Of a DNA stretch of 6,254 bases, positions 1 through 6,254 are shown one piece after another (within the stretch, counting starts at the first letter, position 1; every line of letters begins with the position of its first letter). The position numbers were made by a program, and so were the translations under genes. The notes beneath the pieces are model-generated. The model was given only the letters and a program-made list of their open reading frames with translations. It had not been told where the DNA came from and made no database searches. Source of the DNA: Clostridia bacterium (lineage in GTDB: Bacteria > Bacillota > Clostridia > Oscillospirales > Acutalibacteraceae); NCBI GenBank assembly GCA_017614275.1, contig JAGACE010000213.1, forward strand, positions 1 to 6,254, read 5' to 3'.

Positions 1-443
<443 letters not shown>

Positions 444-470
444 TTACCTCTTTACTGTATTGGATCCCTG

Positions 471-832
<362 letters not shown>

Positions 833-835
833 ACT

Positions 836-863
836 ATTATAGTGCTTTCCTATAAAAATACAA
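836..863 (-). promoter_or_regulatory. Sigma-A-type promoter of groES-groEL
   Basis: On the minus strand, TTGTAT (863-858) and a perfect TATAAT (841-836) are separated by 16 bases. Transcription should start near 829, inside the CIRCE element, which fits classical HrcA repression. The surrounding sequence is AT-rich compared with the rest of the window. Confidence 0.85.
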
Positions 864-891
864 CCCCTATTTTGGGGACTTGCGAAAATTC

Positions 892-920
892 TTCCCGAAA
901 CGGCCCGATTCCTGTACAAT
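892..920 (+). promoter_or_regulatory. Possible promoter of the GH2 gene (weak)
   Basis: A TACAAT -10-like hexamer at 915-920 has a poor TTCCCG -35-like hexamer (892-897) 17 bases upstream. The gene at 954 must have its own promoter in the 195-base divergent intergenic region, and this is the best match I can see. The -35 is weak, so an activator or a different site is possible. Confidence 0.35.
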
Positions 921-936
921 AGAAGGAGCAAGACCC

Positions 937-943
937 AAAGGAG
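937..943 (+). promoter_or_regulatory. Ribosome binding site for the GH2 gene
   Basis: AAAGGAG ends ten bases before the ATG at 954 and supports that start codon. A second AAGGAG (923-928) has no suitably placed start codon and is probably incidental. Confidence 0.75.
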
Positions 944-953
944 AACACTGATC

Positions 954-2708
954 ATGAAACTGGATTCCAAATATACCCGCGACGTCGGCCTCGTGCCGCT
1001 GTCCGAGTACCCGCGCCCGCAGATGCAGCGGGACAGCTATCTCTGTCTCAACGGGACATGGGAATATGCCGTCCTGCCCGAGGGGCAGCCCCTGAACGTC
1101 TATCAGGGCAGCATCCTGGTCCCCTTCTCCCCTGAGACGATGCTGTCCGGGGTGGAAAAACGGGTGACGCAGAACGACGTGCTCTACTATCGGAAGATCT
1201 TCACGCCGGACCCGTCTTTCACGGTCCGGGACGTCACTCTGCTGCATTTCACCGCGGTGGACTATGCCTGCAAGGTCTGGCTGAACGGGACCTTCCTCGG
1301 CGAGCACAAAGGCGGCTTTCTCCCCTTCTCCTTCGACGTCTCCGACGTCCTGGAGGCGGACGAGGAGAACGTCCTGACCCTGGAGGTCCGGGACCCGACC
1401 GACACGTCGTACATCGCCCGCGGCAAGCAGGTCTCGAAGCCCGGCAGCATCTGGTACACGAGCCAGTCCGGCATCTGGGGCACCGTCTGGATGGAGAGCA
1501 TGGCCAAAGGCTATGCGGAAGACCTGCTTATCGTGCCGGACATCGATCTGGGCGTCGTGAACATCACAGTGACCGGCAAGGCGCCGACCGCGCACATCAC
1601 CGTTCTGGACGAAGGGAAACCGGTCGCGGAGCTCCGTGGAGAGACCGGGACCACGCTGATCCTTCCCATGCCGAACGCGAAGCTCTGGTCGCCCGAGTCC
1701 CCGCACCTGTATGATTTGACCATCGACCTCATCAACTCCAACGGGCTCATCGCCGACACCGTCCGCTCCTATTTCGGGATGCGGAAGTTCAGCGTCGGCA
1801 AAGACCGGGAGGGCGTCTCCCGGCTCTGGCTCAACAACGAACCCTATTTCCACAACGGCGTGCTGGACCAGGGGTACTTCCCGGACGGCCTGCTGACGCC
1901 GCCGACGGACGAAGCCATGGAGGACGACATCCGCCTGCTCAAAGAGATGGGCTTCACCATGGTCCGCAAGCACATCAAGATCGAGCCCCTGCGCTGGTAT
2001 TATCATTGCGACCGCCTGGGCATCCTCGTCTGGCAGGACATGGTCAACGGCGGCGGATCCTACAACCCGCTGATGATCGCCGTCCTCCCCTTCCTGAACG
2101 TCATGTTCAGGGATGATACGAAGCTGGCTTACCGGCTCTTTTCGCGAACCGACGCGACCGGCCGGGCCGAATTCGAGCGGGAGGCGATGGAGACCGTGGA
2201 CCTGCTGAAAAACGTCGTGTCCATCGCCATGTGGGTCCCCTTCAACGAGGGATGGGGCCAGTTCGACTCCGACCGCATCTCCGAACGGATCATGCAGGCC
2301 GATCCCACCCGCACCGTCGACCGTACCAGCGGCTGGCACGACCAGAAGAGCGGCGACTTCGTCTCGAAGCACATCTACTTCACACCCATCTGGGTCCCGA
2401 AGGACGAGCGCTGCTATCTGCTCTCCGAATTCGGCGGCTTCTCCCGGCCCGTCAAAGGCCATCAGAAGTCCGACAATCTCCCCTTCGGATATCGGATGTA
2501 TTTCACGCAGAACATGCTGCAGAACGCCTATCGAAAGATCTACGAGAAGCGCATCATCGCGAACATCCCCCGCGGGTTGTCCGCCTGTGTGTTCACGCAG
2601 CTCTCCGATGTCGAGGGCGAGATCAACGGGCTCATCACCTACGACCGCAGGGTCGACAAGATGGACCGGGACTTCGTGAAGTCTGTCAACGAGAAAGCTC
2701 GTATTTAA
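954..2708 (+). CDS. Glycoside hydrolase family 2 protein (beta-galactosidase/beta-glucuronidase-like)
   Basis: Complete 584-residue retaining glycosidase of family GH2, without a signal peptide and so probably cytoplasmic. Domains in order: N-terminal jelly-roll sugar-binding domain (about 15-185, with VDYACKVWLNG, HKGGFLPFSFDV and SGIWGTVWME); an immunoglobulin-like middle domain (about 188-280, ending RSYFGMRKF); and a C-terminal TIM barrel (about 285-584). The acid/base is E432 in the NE pair of VPFNEGWGQFD, and the nucleophile is E492 in LLSEFGGFS. Both spacing and context match the family. The length resembles beta-glucuronidases and compact GH2 enzymes rather than the 1000-residue LacZ type. 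The substrate cannot be fixed from sequence: beta-galactoside, beta-glucuronide or another beta-linked glycan fragment are all possible. It is a single-gene unit, divergent from groES and convergent with the DUF4956 gene, ended by the hairpin at 2718-2742. No adjacent transporter or sugar regulator is present. Confidence 0.92.
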   Translation: MKLDSKYTRDVGLVPLSEYPRPQMQRDSYLCLNGTWEYAVLPEGQPLNVYQGSILVPFSPETMLSGVEKRVTQNDVLYYRKIFTPDPSFTVRDVTLLHFTAVDYACKVWLNGTFLGEHKGGFLPFSFDVSDVLEADEENVLTLEVRDPTDTSYIARGKQVSKPGSIWYTSQSGIWGTVWMESMAKGYAEDLLIVPDIDLGVVNITVTGKAPTAHITVLDEGKPVAELRGETGTTLILPMPNAKLWSPESPHLYDLTIDLINSNGLIADTVRSYFGMRKFSVGKDREGVSRLWLNNEPYFHNGVLDQGYFPDGLLTPPTDEAMEDDIRLLKEMGFTMVRKHIKIEPLRWYYHCDRLGILVWQDMVNGGGSYNPLMIAVLPFLNVMFRDDTKLAYRLFSRTDATGRAEFEREAMETVDLLKNVVSIAMWVPFNEGWGQFDSDRISERIMQADPTRTVDRTSGWHDQKSGDFVSKHIYFTPIWVPKDERCYLLSEFGGFSRPVKGHQKSDNLPFGYRMYFTQNMLQNAYRKIYEKRIIANIPRGLSACVFTQLSDVEGEINGLITYDRRVDKMDRDFVKSVNEKARI

Positions 2709-2710
2709 GC

Positions 2711-2745
2711 AAAAAAGAAAGCCCGCCGTTTCGGCGGGCTTTTTG
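2711..2745. terminator. Bidirectional Rho-independent terminator between convergent genes
   Basis: The arms AAAGCCCGCCG (2718-2728) and CGGCGGGCTTT (2732-2742) pair perfectly over 11 bases around a TTT loop. On the plus strand a T-run (2740-2744) follows the stem, nine bases after the GH2 stop codon. On the minus strand the flanking A-rich 2711-2720 becomes a T-rich tail, and the DUF4956 stop codon is at 2751-2749. One hairpin therefore serves both transcripts. Confidence 0.93.
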
Positions 2746-2748
2746 TTG

Positions 2749-3423
2749 TCACAGGGTGTTCTTTTCCACCACGCGTCCGATCTGGATGCTGAGGTTGCCG
2801 TTGCGGCAGCGCAGTTCGTCGATGAACCGTTTGGTCTGCCGTTCGTCGATCATCAGGATCTCGAACCAGAGCTCGTACAGGGTGCCCATGTTGGTGGTCT
2901 TCACCCGCACCAGTTCGTGGTAGACGGTGTATTTGTCGAACAGGTCGTCGAACAGTTCGTCGTAGTCCAGGCTCTCCGGGATGGTGATGCGGAGCTGGCG
3001 GACCCGGGCCGGCTTTTCGCCGAACTCCAGGAGCGTCAGGGCGACGACCAGGATGGACATGATGACAAAGAACAGCAGCGCAAGGACAAAGCTTCCCATC
3101 CCGCAGGCAAGGCCGAGAGACATGGCCACGAAGATGGCGGCGATCTCCCGGGCGGTACCGGGGACGCTGCGGAACCGGACCAGCGCGAAAGCGCCGGCGA
3201 CGGCCACACCGGCTCCGATGTTGCCGTTGACCAGCATGATGACCAGCGCGATGGCAGCCGGCATGATGGCCAGGGTCAGGGACATGGAGGCCGTATGACG
3301 GGTCCGGAAGGAAAAGACCAGCGCCGTTCCGATGCCGAGCACGACCGCCAGGAAAATACCGAGCAGACTCATGCCGAGCGACATATCGTTCTGCATCGAC
3401 GTCAAAGTCACTTGATCAAGCAA
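2749..3423 (-). CDS. DUF4956 domain-containing membrane protein
   Basis: 224-residue integral membrane protein with an N-terminal hydrophobic half and a soluble C-terminal half. Likely membrane segments are about 17-38, 47-66, 94-108 and 111-134. Between them sits the family signature ALVRFRSVPGTAREI (80-94). The tail (about 137-224) is charged, contains a DYDELFDDLFDKY stretch and is probably cytoplasmic. DUF4956 proteins have no established biochemical function; they are commonly encoded beside VTC-domain proteins, as here. The start is TTG at 3423-3421: a GGGGAA ribosome binding site ends seven bases before it, and the gene overlaps the VTC stop by eight bases, which suggests translational coupling. 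The next in-frame ATG (residue 10) has no comparable site. It is the last gene of the operon. A role as membrane partner, anchor or polyphosphate channel for the VTC protein is inference. Confidence 0.88.
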   Translation of the reverse strand: MLDQVTLTSMQNDMSLGMSLLGIFLAVVLGIGTALVFSFRTRHTASMSLTLAIMPAAIALVIMLVNGNIGAGVAVAGAFALVRFRSVPGTAREIAAIFVAMSLGLACGMGSFVLALLFFVIMSILVVALTLLEFGEKPARVRQLRITIPESLDYDELFDDLFDKYTVYHELVRVKTTNMGTLYELWFEILMIDERQTKRFIDELRCRNGNLSIQIGRVVEKNTL

Positions 3424-4138
3424 TGTTGTCTTCCCCTTTCGTCTGTTTTTGAAGCATTTTCTGATAACACCGACCGTATTTGGAGAAGGTGGTCGGATAG
3501 ATCCGGAGATCGCTCAGGATCTCGGTCAGCCAGAGCGGAGCCGCTCCGGGGATCTTGATCTCCATGAGCACCAGATCCGGCGGGAGCAGGCGCTCTCCCC
3601 AGTCTCCGTGGAAGAAATCCATCTGCTCTGTCCGGAATCGGATGTTCCGGTCGAAGGTGATCCGAAGGTTCGGATCGTTGATCGCCCGGTAGGCCAGCCG
3701 GTCGTACGCGAGGAACATGGCCGGCTGCAGCGGATATCGGCGGGCGAACCAGCGGATCTCATCCATGATCTGCTGATCGTTGACGTTCGGCTCCGGACCT
3801 CCTGCCAGATACTCGATGGCGTCCCTCGCGCCGGTACAGACCCGACGCTTGTAGACGACGCCTTTATATTTCTTTTTGATCTCCATGAAGACCGGGTTGT
3901 CTTCCGAGGGCGTACCGTAGATGCGCAGACGGAATTTCTCTTTGTACACCGGTTTCTCCAGGGACCGCCGGATCAGATAGTAGTCCGGCGTGTCGTAATA
4001 GAGATTGCAGATGGTGCTCTTCGGGTAGTCGTCCGGCTCAACATGACCGGACAGCGCCTCGCAGAGCTGTTCGTACTGATCTTTCCGCATGAGGTATTTC
4101 TTTTCGATGCGGCGGAAGGACCACTGGGTCGGTTTCAA
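3416..4138 (-). CDS. VTC-domain protein, polyphosphate polymerase-like
   Basis: 240-residue soluble protein that is essentially one VTC domain, the triphosphate-tunnel fold that in yeast Vtc4 builds polyphosphate from ATP. Family motifs appear in order: FRRIEKKYLM (8-17), NLYYDT (45-50), FRLRIYG (69-75), VFMEIKKKYKGVVYKRR (83-99), LRITFDR (158-164), LMEIKIPG (191-198) and FSKYGRCYQKM (218-228). By position, R70 and R72, K88, K97-R99, R159, E193 (acidic, metal-binding type) and K220 look like the tunnel residues. The correspondence to individual Vtc4 residues is inference. There is no signal peptide or membrane segment, so it probably acts at the inner face of the membrane. The start is TTG at 4138-4136 with GGAG eight bases upstream; the first ATG (residue 17) would remove the conserved EKKY motif. 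It follows the SGNH gene by 25 bases and overlaps the DUF4956 gene, its likely partner. Confidence 0.92.
   Translation of the reverse strand: MKPTQWSFRRIEKKYLMRKDQYEQLCEALSGHVEPDDYPKSTICNLYYDTPDYYLIRRSLEKPVYKEKFRLRIYGTPSEDNPVFMEIKKKYKGVVYKRRVCTGARDAIEYLAGGPEPNVNDQQIMDEIRWFARRYPLQPAMFLAYDRLAYRAINDPNLRITFDRNIRFRTEQMDFFHGDWGERLLPPDLVLMEIKIPGAAPLWLTEILSDLRIYPTTFSKYGRCYQKMLQKQTKGEDNIA
3431..3436 (-). promoter_or_regulatory. Ribosome binding site that decides the TTG start of the DUF4956 gene
   Basis: GGGGAA on the minus strand, seven bases before TTG (3423-3421), lies inside the last codons of the VTC gene. This spacing favours the TTG over the downstream ATG at codon 10. Confidence 0.7.
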
Positions 4139-4146
4139 GGGTAATT

Positions 4147-4150
4147 CTCC
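4147..4150 (-). promoter_or_regulatory. Ribosome binding site supporting the TTG start of the VTC gene
   Basis: GGAG on the minus strand (within TTGGAGAA) lies eight bases before TTG at 4138. The stretch 4139-4163 between the SGNH stop and this start holds nothing else; I see no terminator or promoter in it. Confidence 0.7.
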
Positions 4151-4163
4151 AATCGTATGGTTA

Positions 4164-5204
4164 TTATTTGTGGAGCTCGTTCAGTTTGAGCAGCACTTTT
4201 CTGGCGATGTATTTGTGGCCGTTCTCGTCCGGGTGGACGCCGAGCAGGAAACCGCGGTCGTCGGTCAGAGCATTCACGAGCGAGATGCCTTCGGGATAGA
4301 CGACCGAGGCGTTCGGCGCGTCGACGAAGGTCACGTTGTCGTAACGGGACGCAATGGTCTTGTAATACTGGTTGTAGGACATCAGGCCCTCATCGATGAG
4401 GTCGAACACGATGGAACGGTCGGTGCCGGGGATGATCCGGAAGCCCTTGACGGCCTTGTGATAACCGACGATCAGGATGTCCGCGTCCTTCGGGGCGATC
4501 TGGGCCAGTTCCTTGATGACGACACGGATGTTCTCCCGTGTCTGTTTGATCTCGTTCTGGAAGGTCAGGATGAAGTTGTCCATGAAGACCGGATCGTTCT
4601 TCAGGCCGTTCAGCGCGAAGGCGATGTAGTCGAGGACATCTCCGATGCTCTCCATGTTGGTGATCTTGTCGAGGTCGACGATGCCGGTGGCATAAGCCGC
4701 ATTGACCAGCGAGGCCGTCAGGTCGTTCAGGCCGCACTGGAAGGTGATGAGATCAGACTTGGAGACCCAATTGACGATCTGCGGGCCCATCGAGCGGAGC
4801 ACGACGGTCCGATAGGCTTTCCGCTTGCCGTACCAGTCGTTCTGCACATCGTAGGGATCCTCCAGACCCATGCCCCGTTCCAGGACGATGCGGTAGTCGC
4901 ACATCCGGCTGCCGGAAGAAGCGGCGGGTTGGATCTTCGTCTTGTTGTCCTTTTCCAGGGCCTTGCTGACGAGATCGGTGTAGGTGCCCTTGACGCGCAT
5001 CCCGACGCTGAAGGGGTCGGAGCTCGCCTCCTGGGAGACCAGACCGTATCCGAAGGGGATGCTGTCCCCGAGATAGGTGTACTGTTTGTAATGGCGGCCG
5101 GTGTATTTCACCGAAGAGGCCGCGAATGCAGAGGTCCCGAGGGTGGTTCCCATCAGGACGATGCAAAGTCCGATGGCCGTCACCAGTTTCCAAAGTTTTC
5201 TCAT
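4164..5204 (-). CDS. Secreted SGNH/GDSL-type hydrolase
   Basis: 346-residue exported protein, probably an esterase, lipase-like or carbohydrate-deacetylating SGNH hydrolase. The signal peptide starts MRKLWKLVTAIGLCIVLMG and has an AFA-A cleavage site after residue 28; there is no lipobox. SGNH blocks: YLGDSIPFGYG with nucleophile S48; ASSGSR with G98; and CGLND with N160, these three matching nucleophile and oxyanion-hole positions. GVHPDENGH supplies the catalytic H324. The Asp usually two or three residues before this His is replaced by G322/L321. The inserted region of about residues 165-220 is longer than in minimal SGNH proteins. The start at 5204 is chosen because AGGAGG lies ten bases upstream and it gives a clean signal peptide. 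ATG at 5210 (four-base spacing) is a close alternative adding two residues, and an ATG at 5243 would include the ribosome binding site itself. The substrate is unknown; the operon context suggests surface glycan or protein processing. Confidence 0.88.
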   Translation of the reverse strand: MRKLWKLVTAIGLCIVLMGTTLGTSAFAASSVKYTGRHYKQYTYLGDSIPFGYGLVSQEASSDPFSVGMRVKGTYTDLVSKALEKDNKTKIQPAASSGSRMCDYRIVLERGMGLEDPYDVQNDWYGKRKAYRTVVLRSMGPQIVNWVSKSDLITFQCGLNDLTASLVNAAYATGIVDLDKITNMESIGDVLDYIAFALNGLKNDPVFMDNFILTFQNEIKQTRENIRVVIKELAQIAPKDADILIVGYHKAVKGFRIIPGTDRSIVFDLIDEGLMSYNQYYKTIASRYDNVTFVDAPNASVVYPEGISLVNALTDDRGFLLGVHPDENGHKYIARKVLLKLNELHK

Positions 5205-5214
5205 TATCATCTTT

Positions 5215-5220
5215 CCTCCT
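5215..5220 (-). promoter_or_regulatory. Ribosome binding site of the SGNH gene
   Basis: A perfect AGGAGG on the minus strand is followed by AAAG, ATG (5210), ATA, ATG (5204). It is between the CotH stop (5232-5230) and the start, and rules out the longer frame opening at 5243. Confidence 0.85.
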
Positions 5221-5229
5221 AAAAAATAG

Positions 5230-5979
5230 TTAAGTGGCAACATGGCCGCCGTGGTTGGTCACGATCTCGACGCCGGGCGCCAGATGATCGGACATCCACA
5301 GGACTCGTTTGCTGCAGTACTCTCTCAGATTGTTGACATAGGCGTCCCAGCTGACAGTGTATTCATAGTTCAGCTTGTAGGCCCCTGTGCCGATGGCGCG
5401 CATGGTGTTCGGCGCGATCACATATTCCGCGTTCAGGTTCTGCGTGCCCCAGCGGACGTTGTTCATGAGTGCCGAGTCCTTCAGGACGGCGCGCTGGACG
5501 TCGACGTTTTTGGCGACGCCTTCAAAGATCGCCCTGTTCTCGTTATAGACTTTGGCCACGTGTCTCATGAAGCTCTTGTGCTTCTCGAGTTCCTGCAGCA
5601 GGCTGATGGGACGTCCGTCTGCCATGAGACCGATGCTGTCGACATACCAGCCCTCTGCGGTCACCTGGACCGGTTCGGCAACGCCCACAAAGAACTTGTG
5701 GAGCGTGCGGCCGAAGGAGACGTCGTAGTCCCACGCCGGGCCGGCGATGTACTTGTCGGACTTCGAGAGCCCGTCGCGATGCATGAGCAGGCTGCCCGCG
5801 TAGCAGTCATAGGTCTTGGAGACCTCGTACATCAGGAACATCTTCGCCCAGGAATCCATGTCGAAGTAGTTCTGATACTCTTCCGAGTCATAGTCCTCGA
5901 GCGCAGCCCAGGCCTTCAGGAAGTGCTTCTTGACGGTCTTGAGATCGACGCCTTTGGCTTTCGCGGTGTCACCGACGTC
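5230..5979 (-). CDS. CotH kinase family protein, C-terminal part (after an in-frame TAG)
   Basis: Open frame of 249 residues that continues, in the same frame, the CotH sequence stopped at 5980-5982. It contains the family core: an SWAKMFLMYEVSKTYDCY helix (5853-5800), where related proteins carry the conserved S/E/N residues, then KYIAGPAWDYDVSFG. The WDYD (5733-5722) is the metal-binding Asp motif of CotH kinases. The remaining 150 or so residues are the helical C-terminal region ending GGHVAT. CotH proteins are atypical kinases known to phosphorylate Bacillus spore-coat proteins; related proteins occur on cell surfaces. I see no ribosome binding site and start pair right after the TAG. The first ATG (5859, codon 41 of this part) has only a distant GGAAGAG. 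Independent translation is therefore doubtful: this is either the second half of a broken gene or part of a readthrough product. It ends 25 bases before the SGNH start. Confidence 0.8.
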   Translation of the reverse strand, partial: DVGDTAKAKGVDLKTVKKHFLKAWAALEDYDSEEYQNYFDMDSWAKMFLMYEVSKTYDCYAGSLLMHRDGLSKSDKYIAGPAWDYDVSFGRTLHKFFVGVAEPVQVTAEGWYVDSIGLMADGRPISLLQELEKHKSFMRHVAKVYNENRAIFEGVAKNVDVQRAVLKDSALMNNVRWGTQNLNAEYVIAPNTMRAIGTGAYKLNYEYTVSWDAYVNNLREYCSKRVLWMSDHLAPGVEIVTNHGGHVAT

Positions 5980-5982
5980 CTA
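5980..5982 (-). other. In-frame amber (TAG) codon inside the CotH gene
   Basis: On the minus strand the frame runs NRIAL, TAG, DVGDTAKAKG without any shift. CotH similarity continues on both sides, so a single codon separates the halves. TAG is one base from AAG (Lys), CAG (Gln), GAG, TGG and others. The six terminators seen elsewhere in the window are three TGA (groES, VTC, DUF4956) and three TAA (GH2, SGNH, CotH), with no TAG, although six is too few to prove anything. Possible explanations are a recent nonsense mutation, a sequencing error, or amber readthrough/recoding. Confidence 0.9.
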
Positions 5983-6254
5983 GAGCGCGATGCGGTTGAA
6001 ATAGCCGCTCCCCAGCAGGGAGACGCCGGGGACGTCATCGAGTTCTGTCATACCCGGAAGTTTGAAGGAGTCGGTGTCGACATAGTTGTCGTTCTCCAGA
6101 GCATACCCTCCGTCCGGAGTGGCATAGTCGTTTTTCGGGGTGACGAGGTAGTTGCCGAGGTATTCGCCGTTCATCCAGACGTCCATGAAGCGGGTCTTCA
6201 TGCCGATGCCGAGCTCTTCCGCCAGATCCATGGCGATCTTGTTGCGCATCAGAG
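5980..6254 (-). CDS. CotH kinase family protein, N-terminal lobe fragment (5' end outside window, ends at TAG)
   Basis: The frame enters from the window edge and reads 90 residues before TAG at 5982-5980. MRNKIAMDLAEELGI (from 6249) is an internal CotH motif, usually seen after a run of secondary structure, and not a start: the preceding codon (Leu) is also open and the family extends well upstream. VWMNGEYLGNYLVTPKNDY (6177-6121) matches the signature strand pair in which CotH proteins have NGEYxGxY followed by a Lys-containing stretch. GGYALENDNY corresponds to the usual GGYLLE-D segment. If the TAG is a true stop, this product lacks the WDYD active-site motif and should be inactive as a kinase. 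The 5' end, any signal peptide and the operon promoter lie outside the window. Confidence 0.8.
   Translation of the reverse strand, partial: LMRNKIAMDLAEELGIGMKTRFMDVWMNGEYLGNYLVTPKNDYATPDGGYALENDNYVDTDSFKLPGMTELDDVPGVSLLGSGYFNRIAL

Noticed and set aside
864..877. CCCC-TATTTT-GGGG small inverted repeat upstream of the GH2 gene
   Set aside because: Arms of only four bases with no extension; too short to call an operator or terminator.
867..2462. 531-codon open frame on the minus strand opposite the GH2 gene
   Set aside because: It is antisense to a clear GH2 enzyme with both catalytic glutamates. The translation is low in complexity of motifs, rich in H, D, V and G, and resembles no family; long antisense frames are expected in GC-rich genes with G/C third positions.
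2743..3558. Plus-strand open frame opposite DUF4956
   Set aside because: It starts inside the terminator region and lies antisense to a recognisable membrane protein. Its Q/H/D-rich translation is an antisense artefact.
4089..5222. 377-codon plus-strand open frame opposite the SGNH gene
   Set aside because: It mirrors the SGNH gene, whose signal peptide and SGNH blocks are unambiguous. The plus-strand translation has no recognisable domain and no good ribosome binding site.
5205..5243. Longer SGNH start at ATG 5243
   Set aside because: The extra 13 residues would be encoded by the CotH 3' end and the AGGAGG site, and would place a non-typical segment before a good signal peptide.
5980..6249. 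Separate small 89-residue gene starting at ATG 6249
   Set aside because: MRNKIAMDLA is an internal CotH motif, and the frame is open upstream to the window edge. It is the middle of a longer gene, not a start.

Overview
The window looks like chromosome from a GC-rich, low-abundance-of-A/T-codon member of the Firmicutes (Bacillota), most likely a clostridial gut-type lineage. The reasons are a groES-groEL operon preceded by a perfect CIRCE (HrcA) operator, strong AGGAGG-type ribosome binding sites, TTG start codons, and a CotH / VTC-domain / DUF4956 gene set that is typical of clostridia. The taxonomic call is an inference from gene content; no rRNA is present. There is no gap of more than 300 bases without a gene, and no mobile element, CRISPR array or tRNA was seen.

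Layout. Positions 1-437 hold the first 145 codons of groEL and 471-758 hold groES, both on the minus strand. They are read from a sigma-A-type promoter (836-863) that overlaps the CIRCE operator (804-832). Divergent from it, 954-2708 (+) encodes a complete cytoplasmic glycoside hydrolase of family 2 with both catalytic glutamates in place. A strong hairpin at 2718-2742 with T-runs on both sides separates this gene from a convergent minus-strand cluster and can end transcription in both directions.

The minus-strand cluster, in transcription order, is: a CotH-family kinase-like protein (6254 down to 5230, 5' end outside the window, interrupted in frame by one TAG at 5980-5982); a secreted SGNH/GDSL-type hydrolase (5204-4164); a VTC-domain, polyphosphate-polymerase-like protein (4138-3416, TTG start); and a DUF4956 membrane protein (3423-2749, TTG start, overlapping the previous gene by 8 bases). 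Gaps are about 25 bases or less, so this is one operon.

How they may work together. The VTC protein has the cationic tunnel residues expected of an enzyme that handles polyphosphate or triphosphate. DUF4956 supplies membrane segments. The SGNH protein has a signal peptide, and CotH proteins are known to phosphorylate surface or spore-coat proteins. The inferred theme is a surface system linking polyphosphate chemistry at the membrane to modification of secreted proteins or glycans. The most noteworthy points are this gene set, the in-frame amber codon in the CotH gene, and the absence of the usual catalytic Asp next to the His in the SGNH protein.
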